This document shows, piece by piece, positions 1 through 12,026 of a stretch of 64,000 nt of DNA. The position numbers and the translations under genes are program-made. Origin of the DNA: Trametopsis cervina (taxonomy: Eukaryota; Basidiomycota; Agaricomycetes; Polyporales; Irpicaceae); assembly GCA_022385755.1 (NCBI GenBank), contig MU278348.1, positions 1,803,470 through 1,867,469 of the forward strand, given 5' to 3'. Within the stretch, counting starts at the first letter, position 1. Every line of letters starts with the position of its first letter. A model generated the notes under the pieces. That model was not told the origin of the DNA. It did no database searches and worked only from the letters and a program-made list of their open reading frames with translations.

Positions 1-321
1 CAGCTATACCGTGGCATTGACTGAACGCGAGTGACATGTGTTACTGTATCTGTATGCAAGATTAAAAGAGCATTCTATGGTGATTGCGATTCGAAATGAT
101 AGACAACTACAAAGGGGCGACAGAGAAGGCGTGAACGGAAACATGGTGAGTGAGTGTGGTATCATGTATGATTAAAGTCCCAGGTACGGCGAAAGCGAAT
201 AAACGAAATGAATGGACGAATTTGAGGCCAATGTTAAATAAGCATAGGCATTCGATAGAAAATCCACAAAAGCAAGTATCATGATATCATCCATATTTAC
301 CTACCAAGGGATGGAAGACCT
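1..321. other. Intergenic, left edge of window
   Basis: This stretch lies downstream of the PX-AGC kinase, which is read leftwards and stops at 322. It is AT-richer than the neighbouring coding sequence. I see no open frame, RNA gene or repeat in it. It probably holds the kinase 3' UTR. Confidence 0.6.
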
Positions 322-3300
322 TTATCGAGGCGATTGGAAGATGGAGAGGACCTTCTCTGCGCCTTCCTTGTATTTCTTCAGGCCCTTGCTCTTCTGTTTC
401 TCCTCGATGTTGACTGTCGACGCAGCGCGCGATGTGTCGAGGGGCGTTCCACGAGAGTCGCCGTTGAGGGACTGGTCTGATGATTCACTCGGAGATCCCA
501 TAGATATGGCGGACTCTTTCGACTTGAGAGAAGGGGTAACCGGGAGACTTGACGAAACAGAGGGAGACGGGGTGAGGAGCTGAGCACTCGAAGCCGTGGA
601 CGCAGCCGACAGTGTTGCTGAGGCTGAGGGTATGAACGACGACGAGTGATGGCTTGACGGGGACTTCGCCCTGAGGAACTCTTTCGGATTCCTCCTGAAC
701 GTGAGACCCGGATTCCTTCCTCGTCGCTTTTCTGCCGGGGTGGGCGACTCAGACGGGCTACCCAGATCCGAGGACGTCGAAAACGGGTTACTTCGCGCGC
801 CCGACCGTCTCGGTGTCGATTTACGGAAGACGGCGAGCTTATAGCGATCGACGACGCCCCGTGCAAAGAGGCTATTGCCTTTCGATCCATTGCGCTCCTC
901 GTCCACGTTTGTCTCCACGAAGTCCCAGTCCTCGTCTTCTTCGTCGCGTTCCGTCGCAGAGTCCTCTGCTGCCGCAGCATAGGCCCGGTCCAGGGCAGGG
1001 ATACCTGACTTCTCCCTCCTTGAACGCATCTTGGCCGAGCCGCGAGGCACTGGAGGCTTGACGATGACAGTCTCCTTCGCTGCGTGTGTTGGAGCGGTGG
1101 CGGCAGGGACTGGCTTCTCCACACTTTTCGCACGTCGCTCAGACGGCAGGGTTTCAGGCACGGGTAGAGCAGGTTCCTTGGCTGGTTCTGGATGTTTCGC
1201 CTCGACTGGTGTTTTGACGTCGACCAGAGCAGCCTCTGCCTCCGCTTCCTCAGCAAGAGGTGCTTGCATGGCCTCTGGTGTTGTTGGCTCCGGAACTTCG
1301 TCCACTGTCTCCATCTCACCTGTCACGTCTGGCACAGCTTCCGTCTCTGTACTTGTGTCCTCTGGAGGCACCGTAGTGTCGATCTCCGTAGTCACAACTG
1401 ATGATTCGTCATCTTCTTCCTCCTCTTCCTCTTCTCCAGATTCTTCTCCTTCCTCATCATCCAGAAGAATAGAATGTCTTCCCTTGAACGAGTATCCATC
1501 AAACAACGTGTCGTCCTCCACAGGGTGCGCGGAAGAGCTCCTCGATTGCGAAGGCGTAGTAGCAGAGTCTTCTCCGTCCGTCCGCTCACTATCAGTTGCG
1601 GGGTCGGTGTTGTCGGTCTGCTCGCCCTCATCGTCATCGTTGATGACAGGCTCCATGTCAAGGAAGGTATCGTCGAAGTTCTGCGTGTCACTTGCATTCG
1701 ACGGATCAATAGGTGGTATGTAAGGGGCTGGTTAAACAAGCACACGTGAGCAACTGCCGATCATCCCACTGGACTAGACTATACGTACGTATGTAGCGTT
1801 TATGATACACATGCGACCATTCTCTGCAAGATAGAGATAGACACATTAGAGTTGGATGATTAGCACGATAAGAGTCGCTTACATCATACAGAAATAGGGG
1901 TGCTTTTTGATACGAGGCTCTTTCATTCTCAGAGCGGGATTTCGTTGAAGCAACTACATCGCGGATGGGTCAGCTGTGAGCGGAGGAAGGTGGACTATGA
2001 ACTTACTCCGCGAATAAGACTCTTGGTATCTTGATCCATAGCCTTATCCTCCGGGAATTGCAATTCATCTTGCAAGACACGGTAATACATGTCTGAGTGG
2101 TTATTTGCCCAGAAAGGAGTCTGCGAACCGACAAAGTCAGAAGCTGAAGCGCACAAAAAGCACACGACTCACAATTCCAGTGAGCATTTCGAACAACATC
2201 GTTCCGAAGCTCCACCAATCCACCTCGTAGCTGTACGGCAAGCCTTGGATGACCTCAGGCGCAAGGTACTCCGCCGTTCCGCAGAACGTGCTCGTAGTGT
2301 CGTTCCCTCCCGTCCATGGGTTTGCCAAAGTCTGGGGAGCTTCGCCTTTCATCCAGTGAGGACTAGCAGCGACTGGTGTTGTCGCATCGCCGAGGAATTC
2401 GTTTCTCGAGCCGGATGGTGTCGGCGGGGCGGTTACTGCAGAGGACCGGCGCGGGAACTCTTTCGACAGGCCGAAGTCAGTGAGGACGATGTGTCCATCC
2501 GCGCCGATCAGGATGTTCTCTGGCTTCAAGTCACGATAGATGACCCCGGCGGCGTGCAAGCCTTCTACACCCTCAACGATCTCTGCGGCGTAGAACCGAG
2601 CTCTATCGCGACCGAGTCTTCCCCACCGAGCGAGTTGTGTAGCAAGGTCTCCTCCAGGGTGGAAATCCTGATCTTTTCGTCAGACGGTTCGTTATATGTA
2701 CTAGGAGAGGAGAACACGCACCATAACCAAGAACAGATTCTCTTTATCGTGGAAACTCCACCACAGCTTCACGACGAACGGGTCCGTGCCCTCTGCAGCC
2801 ATGCGCTTGAGAACGGCCTGCTCTGTAAGAGTATGCTGCAACTCTTGATGTGCTAGAACATGGCGCTTCGTGATCGCCTTGAGGGCGTACACATCGCTCG
2901 ACGGTTTGTGTCGTACGAGCAGGACCTTTCCAGCACATCCCTTGCCCAACACCCGCATCATCTCAAAGTCATCCACCACCACCTTGCGCTGAGACTTCTT
3001 CTTTTCCAAACTCGCATTCGGATCCGTCGACTTCGAGCGCTTCTTGCGCATTCGACGTCCGGTAGTTGACACAGACGAGTCGTCCTCGCCAGTCAAGATG
3101 GTTGAGGAGGCACTGTCTCCTAAGACTGACGTGGAATAGATACGCGAACTGCGCGAAGTGGGGTCCGCAGATTGAGAGCGGGGAACGCGAGCCTGCTTGG
3201 CAGGCGCTGATTCAGAAGGGACAGGCGTGGAGCGACCGTTCAGTTCTTCGTCTGTCTCCGGTGTCGCAGTAGGTGTCGGTGTCTTCCCGCGACCCTCTAC

Positions 3301-4655
3301 CGTGCCCTCGGTGGCATCGTCGGTCTGTTCCGAAGCGGTGTCATCCACATTCGAAGCAGCATGCTCGTTTCCGCTCTCCTCTTCCACGTCTGCCAGATCC
3401 TGGACGTTCCTCTCCGAAGCACCATCCGAAACACTGCTGCGGTCTTCGGCTTGTTGAGCTTCCGCTGCCTTCACTGCCGCTTGAGCATTGACTATGGCGG
3501 ATGAACTCTCGGCATCATTGAGAACCTGGCTCATCGACCTGACCTCTGTAGCAAGAGGACTGGAGTGCGCTGCCAAGTCAGAACGGACACGCTTGATCGC
3601 CCGCTCCGTTCTAACGCTTTGCAAGTCATCGGTGCGCACACGGATGAAACGCTTCCAAGGGCGGGTTTGACGGACGTGCGTGTCATTAGCGATGGCAGTG
3701 AAGTAGGCTGCAAGACTGGTAGATGCATTATTGTTGCTGACCAACGACACGTCTGGGCTGCTTGCTAGTTCCGAGCCGTCGTTCGAGAACGAGAACGATG
3801 CAAAAGGGTCGGCTATTTCTTTAGACGGAGACGCTATAGGTGTGGCGGTGTTGGAAGCCTGGTTGCTGGGGAGCACTCCTGACGAAGACGGTCTGCTGCT
3901 GGAGGCTTGGCGAGCACCTGATTTGCTGGCAGGAGAGGCGAGCCGCGACAGGGTGTTTAGGAAATTGGATTTGCGCTTTGGCGGTGAGGGAAACGCAGCG
4001 GCATCTAGCGGCAGTTTAGGGAGTTTGTAACCTGGCAATGCGTCCCGAAGCTTTCCGTGTACTTCCACGATCTCCATGGCGGTACGAGTGAGAGTGAGAT
4101 TATGAGTAGGGGCTAGAAGGGACGCAACGGTCAGCAAAGAGTCCCTCCCCGAAATGTAGCTTGAAACGGACGCGCAGCACCACGAATAACATGACGCGGA
4201 AGGAAAATGTTGATCTAAATGGACATTCACTCACTCTTAACATAGAGACTATAGCAAGAGACATCATGTGGTGTCTCTGCAACACTGATCGCCCAAGGTC
4301 CGTCTTGCCCGTCAAGCCTCTGAACCCGTCGTGAGGGCATAGAGCGCGGCGCAGTCCCGTTTCTCATTTCGTTGGGGTATTCGCCTGCGGGCTTCACGAC
4401 GGTGACTGCCCCTTCTTCAAAAAATGAGGCGTCAGACAAACTTGTCCGCACGGTCTTGCCTTTCGTACTGCCGTGATGACCTGCTGTAGTGTGATCGACG
4501 CTAGGGCGAGGTGACGCTCGTTGCGTCTGTGTGTCGGAGACCGATGAAGAAAGGTCTGCTGTACGGTCCTGCGTTACCTTGCGAACCGTCTTTGACTTGG
4601 TTCTTGGTTCGCTAAGCTGTTGCTGGGGGGAGCTGGCTCGCAGAACGCTGAGCAT
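322..4655 (-). CDS. PX-domain AGC-family serine/threonine protein kinase
   Basis: Predicted protein of 1310 aa from seven exons: 4655-4235, 4112-2722, 2667-2173, 2120-2007, 1953-1883, 1823-1789, 1727-322. I start at the first ATG of the frame (4655). A PX phosphoinositide-binding domain (about residues 115-300) begins at DGPWAISVAETPHD, has the proline-rich LPGYKLPKLP segment, and is split by a Ser/Pro-rich insert of about 85 aa. The kinase domain (about 520-845) shows a glycine loop GKGCAGKV, lysine in YALKAITK, YRDLKPENIL, DFGLSKEF and the AGC activation segment TSTFCGTAEYLAPEV. An insert of about 54 aa separates DFG from the activation-loop threonine. The AGC tail has PPYIPP and a hydrophobic motif FDGYSF near residue 917. 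A low-complexity extension of about 390 aa with an acidic run follows. The PX plus AGC layout resembles human SGK3; membrane recruitment through PX is inferred. I cannot assign a yeast orthologue. Confidence 0.9.
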
Positions 4656-6276
4656 ACGAGCTGGTGTATAGCGTGAGTAGGTTGGGGCGTCGAGTCTGGC
4701 GACGGTAGCGACAATGACGGTGAGAGTCAAGTCGGGAGGATGCGAGTGCTAAGACGAGGCTCAGGAAGAGAAAGACCGAAAATTGCAGAATTAGGGAAAG
4801 CGGTTGGTTGCTGGCAGCCTATTGCGTGGGTTGTGAAGCGTGCAAGCCACGAGTTGGAAATGGTGCCGAGGTGATAGAAAGGATTCAGATGCCTCGAGGC
4901 TGTGACGCTGATCTTCAAGATCGTGTACGCAGCAATGCGCGACGTTGACGAGAGAAAGCGATCCGGCGACGAGCAAGACTTGGACAGAGATGGGAGTGCG
5001 TTGAAAGAGTGGTGGAAGTTGTTTGCAGTGCGAACTTGTGTCCGTGACAGTATCGTCAACGGCGCCAATGAAGGACTAGCGCATTTCAGGCGTAACAGAT
5101 AATCCCACGCTCCAGTTCAACATCTTAGGCATTCGCCGTGCGCGTCCGCCCTCCATCTTCATATCTTTGCGTTTCCGCCAGTCGACGTGAGCAACCCTCA
5201 CTGGCTTTTGGATCTTTCTGTCCATTTAATCAGGTGGAAACACACCATAATCAGTTGCGATCCCTACGCCAAATTTTCTTTTGATATCAAAGAGATATCC
5301 ATACATATACTCTACCGTAGGGCCTAGATCTCTGAACGAGGAGCAAAGTGGAAATCTGCTTGCATTACGATGCTAACTCAGGGTTTAAAGCCTACTTTGA
5401 GAGCCTCGCTGACACCCAAGTTCCGCTCCTACTCGCGTCTCGAGATATGAATCATACTCGGTTCTGAAGATCAAACATACTAACGCCGCCAGCACTTTGC
5501 CTAAGGTGCTCCTGGAAGTATAGTCGTTGACCTGGAAGGAGTTTTGAGAGCTCGCCCACTCTGTTATCGTCGTCCCTTGCGCAGTCTCGCGTTATCGTTA
5601 CCAGGGTTGGCACGTACCCGTTGAAGACGACGTGATAGGCACTTGTAACTGAGCTCCATGAGGCCGTAACAGATTCCGCCGTGCCTGGTCCGCATCCTGC
5701 GACGAGTGGCTCAAAGGAGAAACGTGATGACCTCACCTGACGAACGCAAACTCAGAAGCCACGTAACTATTTGTGGTTACCGCATAGTGCGCAGCTGCGG
5801 ACAAAGTGCTGGATTCAGCACTCCGCGCTTGGCGTATCTTCTAGGTTGTTGAGCCGCTGATCCCCTCTGACAACCTGGGGAATCGTTCAGGAATACAACA
5901 ACCACCGTTCAGAATGAGGTTACAGCGAGCTCACCATGGATCTTCCTGATGATGCAGTGGGGGCGGATGCTGTTGACAAGTTCCGAGCTTGCGCTGCTGA
6001 TGAGCATAGTGCATCTAGGCTGCGATCAACACGCTGCAAGAACGACCTTGCAAAAGCACTCACTAGGGGTTAGGTTAGGCTACATTGTCTGTGTAGACCG
6101 GCTATTTTCATCGTAAGGCAGGAGTACGTACGGTCAGCCCGACATGGTTGTCGCTCGGATGAAAAGCGCTCGACGGCGGCTAAGTTCGGGAGACCCACAA
6201 CGCGTCCACAACGCGTGCATTTACGAATAGCTATACCTTGCCTTCTTACTTATACCATCAGTTACTGATACAAAAA
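4656..6276. other. Intergenic region of 1.6 kb
   Basis: The region lies between the divergently read PX-AGC kinase and Swi5 genes and should contain both promoters. Short open frames occur (for example 94 aa on the minus strand at 5452-5736), but none shows a recognisable motif or phase-consistent splice partners. I found no tRNA A/B boxes, 5S-like sequence or repeats here. Confidence 0.5.
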
Positions 6277-6757
6277 ATGCACGCATCTACCTCTGTTAAA
6301 GTAAGTCGCGACCCCGATGCCTGCGGTCGATGTATAGCCTTATACTATTGTGGAAAGCAACAACAGGCACGCATTCAAGCACTGCAGCAAGAAGCTGTCG
6401 AGCTGCAAGCAAAGCTTGGGTGCGTCGCTCGGGATTTTATTTCGACGAGGTGCTTGAGTATGTTGAAGTCATTCCTGCAGGAACGACGAGGACGCGGATC
6501 AAATCGTTTCGACCCATATCAAGCTTCTCCACCAGTATAATGAGACGAAGGACGCAGCACAGGTAAGGCAGGAGCTGGGCATCATGTCTCAGCATTCAAC
6601 TAAACAGACCTATGTTTAGATTCTGATTGGTAGAGTGCGCATATAACCACATGACTCACCTGATTTTCCAGTATTGAACCCCTCTCAGTTGGCAGCTCAC
6701 AGAGGCCTCACCATCCGAGAAGTCCACAGCGAGTTTGGACTCAGCGAAACAGATTGA
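6277..6757 (+). CDS. SWI5: Swi5/Sae3 family recombination mediator
   Basis: Predicted 80-aa protein from five exons: 6277-6300, 6367-6419, 6481-6562, 6620-6634 (15 nt) and 6689-6757. All phases agree, and the donors are GTAAGT, GTGCGT, GTAAGG and GTGCGC. The N-terminal half is a short coiled coil (ARIQALQQEAVELQAKLG). The C-terminal half carries the family signature: HIKLLHQYNETKDAAQ, then ILIGRLAAHRGLTIREVHSE, ending FGLSETD. Known Swi5/Sae3 proteins are of similar size (about 85-90 aa) and act with Sfr1/Mei5 to load Rad51/Dmc1 in homologous recombination. No single open frame covers the gene, so ORF-based annotation would miss it. The 8-codon first exon is the least certain part; another upstream start is possible. 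Confidence 0.88.
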
Positions 6758-6974
6758 GGCGGCCCAAGAGCCCTTTGTACAACCAATTAGCTTTATATTA
6801 TCAGAGGTATAAGCTGCATGTCATGAGTGGGTATATGCTACGTGATGCATGATGGGGAGCCTCGTAATAATCGAGAATGAGAGACTAGCTCTTTCTAAAT
6901 GATACATACTCTGTGCGGAAATGCCTAGTAAAGCTCCAAATAAATCAGATCGAACAAGCCCACAACAGAAGAAA

Positions 6975-9900
6975 TTAGAGAGAGATAACGTGTAGATTGT
7001 TGGTGCGCTCCACCAGACCTTTCAACCGCTTGCCCAAACGCTCTCCTTCCTGTCGCCTCTCCCACAATTGGTATGCTGGTGTCTTCTTCCTCGGCATCCA
7101 GGTCTTGCCCTCAGAGGGCTTCCCTGACCGTGCAGTGGAAAGGTCCACTACTTTAGCGGATGAAGCGTACTTGAATACCTCACGGTACAACAACTTCGAC
7201 TCGACGGCGAGAGAGCGTAGGGACACAGGAGTAGGGGGACCATCGAAGTCGGAATCGGACCCTTCGCTGTCCGACAACGTCGAAGATACGAGTGGCGGTG
7301 TAGGTTCTCGCGGGATGGGTTCTGGGAGGGATGGCAGCGCTTCCACTTCGCGCATGAGATCTTGGCCTTTGAGGAAGGAGTTCTCCGTGCGAAGGAAACG
7401 CACTGTACCACGGAAGGCTTCCAGCTGTAACAAACGGTGAGAGAGAGCTATGAGAAAGATGTGTATACTAACCTGTTCCAACAGGTACGAGGTCTCGAGG
7501 TTCCCTTCGACCTGGATAGTCTCCTGTTCGGTAGGCTGGGGACCTGTTGGTGCTAACAACGAAGACTTCAGTTAGCTGGTGTGCTGGACCGACGATCTCA
7601 CCACGCTTACCTTGCCGTTCAGCGGAGCTTGCAACGAGCTTAAGCTTCTTGTTCTCTTGCTCAAGGGCATCCAAGTCGGACTGAAGCTGCTCCATGGCCT
7701 CCTCATACGCCCGCTCCTGCTTCCTCGCCTTCTGCACCTCGCTCTCAAGATCCTGGATCATCTCGCCCTGCTTCTTGACAGTCTCCATGCGGCGCTCCAT
7801 CAGCTCAATCTTAACTCCGCTCTCCTGTATCTGCTGGTCTTTGGTCTTGAGGTTCCGCACGAGTGCCTGCATTTCATCGTTGAGTTGCGTGAGTTTACGC
7901 TCCGCCTCCACATTGATAGCAGTGGCCGATTTGATCTCGGCAATGCGAACGACCCAAGGTGCGGTGCCGGTAACTGTGGAATGTAGCCAACTCGTCAATA
8001 GGGTGGGGTGTCAAATGTCAAATGTCACTCACTCTTGAACATGTTCTCGTTCTCAGAAGCGACTTGCAAGAAGCTGCCGACTTCCTGGCCGACTTTCGTG
8101 AAGAAACCGGACACAGCTTCCCATGACGTAGGTCCTTCCTTATCTTGCTTATTGCCAACGGTGGAGGCTACACAACGTTTCACGAAGGAGAGCACGTTCG
8201 AGAGCTGGAAGGACGATTTCGAACCGCGCACTTCGGACAGGTAGGGCATGACTTGCTGGGCGAGCGAGAAACCGAAGTTGACAAGCTCGGGAGCTTGGTT
8301 GGTGAGAGCTTGCAAGTGAGGGACGAGAGGTGCCCTCAACGCTGCCGACTCTTGCAGCAGATCCTCAACTCGCTTCGTAAGTTTCCTAGGCACATGTCAG
8401 ATAGGAATGACGGCACATGCTTAACGGCTACTCACTTAGTGAGTACTTTGACAGCTCTGCATTGGTCAAGCGATCTTTGGAGAGGCTCAAAGAAGTCGGC
8501 CTTGGGGTCTAAGCCGGCCAAATCGGTCTCGATGTCTATCGCATGATACGGAATGAATTCATTTCAAAAGCCAAAAAAAAAAAACGTAGGGTTTACCATC
8601 GTCTTCCATGATCGCCGAGACAGCCGTCTTGATCAACCCAACACTTGCGGTAAACATCTCGAGGTCATGGTCAATGGACAGCACATAACCAAGTTCTCGC
8701 TCCCCAAGATCATACTCGAAACTGCTGAAGTAAGTCTCCGCCAAATGATCAAACTGAGATTGCATCCTATAATGGCGCATTAGTAGCAGTTAGTTCGTAG
8801 AGCTCCATTAACATACTTGGCGGCATCGCTAACGCATTCGTACGCCCGGAATTCTTCCCGACGGAGTAGCTCGAGGTGCATGTCGATACGCTTCTCCATA
8901 GGGGCGACATCCGCATATATACGACCAGAGTTGATGAACGTTTCCACGTCGCAGTGGCGCAGATTGGCCGCAAATCGTTGGCAAATTATCGACAAACTCG
9001 AAAGGCGTCCTCTCATCTGAGTAGCCCGATTAGCTAACAGAAATCTATAACAGACTCTCACTTACTTCGCAAATACCGACAAGACCCTCGGAGACAGGCC
9101 CAGTAAGAGCATCAGGCAAGTTGTTGGCTTGAGCGACGAACGTGTTGATAGTGTCAATCTTGGCGGCCATACGCTGGAAGAATAGGTAACAGCTGGTAGC
9201 GTCGGTGTCGGATTCCACATATATCTGCGGCAAGTAAGGCTGTTGTGGGAGCAGTAATCAATCTGTTGACCTTCGGTAACAGCCGCAGTAAGATGACCTA
9301 CCTGCACGATACTCAAAAGTTCCTTCGCTTCCTTCGCCTCGATACGGCGAAGTTCCAGGTCGATATTGCGTGCCTGATTCTTCGTTGCGGTTGTTTGTAA
9401 CTTGAGGTTCAAGGACATCATGGCCGCATTCTGAGAAGCAGCAGTCGCAGACTCGTGCTGCGCGTTCTGCGTTTCCGCACGAAGCATGTCCAGTTCGCTA
9501 GGTTCTCCAGTCAGATTCTTTCCACAGGACAATGGAGATTGTCATACCCTTGTAGCTGCATGACAAGGTCACGGAACTGGCCAATAGTACCTTCCAGGTC
9601 TTGACATGCATCTTCCAGACCTTGAACCTTTTGTACCTGTTCTCGGAGTTCAAGGTCTTTGGCGTCTGCAGCAAACCCTTAGCTTGTAGCGTACTCTGCA
9701 CAAGGAAGGACGTACCCAAATCTTCTTGTAGAGCCTTCTCAGTTTCCAAGTGATTCTCTTCCATCTCATCGCTGAGTTCTTTCAAGGATTCCAAATCTTC
9801 AATTGTAATACGCATCTCTTCGATTTTCTGTAGCAAGAAATGAGATGCTAGAAATACAGAATCTGGGTTTGCAGGCACTTACTTCGCCAAGCTCCAGGTT

Positions 9901-11534
9901 TCGTTCGGTCAGCTGGACGAGCATCTCCTCGGCACCAAGAGCGTCGTCCAACTGGAGCTTAAGATCTTCAATCTGCACTTCAGCGTTCGACAACTTGATT
10001 AAAGCCGACTCGTAGTCCGCTATGAAGAAGTGAGCATGCCATTCGAGGATCCCGCGTGTGACAAACCTTGGACTTCACTGAGTGCGATAACGTCTTTTTC
10101 TAGCTCGGAGATGCGTTTACGCTGATCGTGGTCAGTATCTTGCGCTATATCTCGCAAGCTAATAGCCAATGAGATCGCTTTAAGGAAGATTCATAGTTGT
10201 GGCTTACCGAATGAGCGCCTCCTTGAGTCTCTCGTTCTGTTTCTCAAGCTGGACATACGCTAGGGAATGCTTGGCTTTTGTTTCAGAGCCTTCTTCGCCA
10301 CCTTGTGTTCGTCCAATTAGCGGGTGTAGCGGTAGTAGCATGCATGCATTGTCACGTACCTCCTCCCTCTCGTAGGACTTGCAGTTCGACTTCCACAACA
10401 GCCAGCTTCTCTCTCAGCTCTTCGAGGTCCGCTTCAGCTAGCTCAGCACGTTCCTCGGCCATCTCCTTGTCAAGGGTGACCATTTCTAGCTGCTCTTGGG
10501 AATCCAGGATTCGGCCATCCGCAAGCTGCGCCAACTGCTGCGTATCGGCGAGCTCCCGTCTGGTAGTGGTCAGCTCGGTCTGCAAAGATTGCAGTTTGGC
10601 TTGCAGCTTCGGACGAAGAGCAACGAAAGATTCGGCTTCATTCAAGCGTGTTTCGAGCTCACGGACATGTCTGGCATCGTCAGCTCGCTTGATCTCTAGA
10701 ACGCGAACTTTGGCACGCAGCTCCTGCAATTCGGTGTCGTCTATAATCTAATGGATAGAACTGAGTACGAGTACGGCATTTCAGATAGAAGTGGCTTACT
10801 GCAACAGGTGGTGGTGGTGGCGGCGGCTCATCGAACTGTTCAGGTTCTACTGGCGGAGTAGCCACTCGGCGAAGAGATGATTGCAAGGGAGGAGTGGCGA
10901 GCAATGAAGTGGGTGGCGCCGGAGTGGTAGGCTGCACGTCAAAGCTTTTCTGCCTTGCGACGGTTGGGCTGGCAGGGGCATCGGACTGAATGGACGACCT
11001 TCGTTTCAAGTTGTTATTTCGTGTCTGAACAGAGATTGAAGGAGACCGCTTCGCCGGGGATCCTAGCAAGGAGCGGACTGCTGGTGATTGCGGAGTAGCC
11101 TGAGTGGCGGAGGTAGACTGTCTCGGAGGGCTCGCTGATCGAGACGACGCGAGTGAACGCGAGGGATTCAAGCGAGAGACACCTGTGCTCAATGTACGCT
11201 GGTGTCCGGCCGCAGGCCTAGGGATAGGCTTTGAAAGACTCAACACTCAAGACATCGAGCCGTTTAGGATAACACTCACGGCAGGAGGGGGTGCAGGTTC
11301 AGGCGTAGCAGCTAGTATTGTGACCTGACTGGGTCGGACAAAAACGCCGTGTGGTAATTTACAATTGAAGTACCTGACTCCTTGCACGGTACCGTCGTTC
11401 TTTCCGGAGGGTTCATCCAATTCGATGCCAATCCATTTCCCTGGAGCGAAAGAGGTAGACCCACAAAAGCGGACAACTCCCCGGCCTACTGGGATTTCGA
11501 CTGCAGCACCAAGTGTGGGGTCAGCAGGTGCCAT
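6975..11534 (-). CDS. DCTN1: Dynactin p150 (CAP-Gly large subunit)
   Basis: Predicted 1231 aa from 17 exons: 11534-11280, 11228-10800, 10747-10360, 10301-10208, 10158-10067, 10019-9883, 9827-9716, 9665-9548, 9497-9302, 9224-9066, 9016-8817, 8766-8597, 8535-8436, 8385-8033, 7973-7611, 7552-7473, 7424-6975. Residues about 10-75 form a CAP-Gly domain with the microtubule/EEY-binding signature GKNDG. A Ser/Pro/basic linker of about 145 aa follows, including a run of seven prolines. Long coiled coils fill much of the rest. A dynactin-type central domain includes the [12 protein letters not shown] region and the segment around exon 11 ([17 protein letters not shown]). Length and order match p150Glued (about 1280 aa in animals). 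The protein links dynein to microtubules and cargo. The acceptor of intron 1 (AAG) is tentative; the other joins keep phase. Confidence 0.92.
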
Positions 11535-12026
11535 TGTCCCTTAGTTGGCGAAGGGAGGTGGTATGTGCGTGCTTGGAATGAACGTGAGCATAAGATTCGA
11601 GAGCCGCAGCGGAATGCGCAAGGTCGCGACAAAGGCATCAGGCCTTCACCAGATTCGCACGGTAAACAAGTAGTTAGAACCAATTCTAATCCTCGATTAG
11701 TCCGACTATCTGCCGCAATTATCACCGTTCTATGAGGTAAGTAACTCAGAATCCGATTCCGCTTCAGCCTGCTCATCCTCTGCGTTCTTCGGCTTCCGTG
11801 TACTTCGTCACCCAGACAACTTCTAAGCTGACAGACGTCATTTTGCCATACTCAGTTGAGTAATCTCTAGTGCATATGCTTGAAGATATCGCGCTAATGG
11901 ATTGGTGCGCACGATGCACAGTTCGCCTCCCGCAGCTAGCTTGCGTGTGTTCGGCGGTGAAACTGTTGGGTCTTCCACCATTCCTCAGGAAAGCGGCCTG
12001 AACTGCATTCAACAAGCTCATACGAT
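11535..12026. promoter_or_regulatory. Divergent promoter region between dynactin and Raptor genes
   Basis: The 492-bp interval separates the dynactin start (minus) from the Raptor start (plus), so both promoters must lie here. I see no convincing TATA box or conserved element. An in-frame ATG at 11914 followed by 46 open codons exists, but splicing it to the Raptor main exon would break the phase, so I do not use it. Confidence 0.5.

Noticed and set aside
1031..1723. 230-aa plus-strand frame, Ser/Thr/Val-rich
   Set aside because: It is the exact antisense of the low-complexity acidic tail of the PX-AGC kinase; codon bias of the real gene produces the long shadow frame.
2089..2856. 255-aa plus-strand frame across the kinase core
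   Set aside because: It is antisense to the conserved kinase motifs and crosses two introns; it shows no domain.
5452..5736. 94-aa minus-strand frame in the kinase/Swi5 intergenic region
   Set aside because: No motif, no phase-consistent neighbours and ordinary composition for a random frame.
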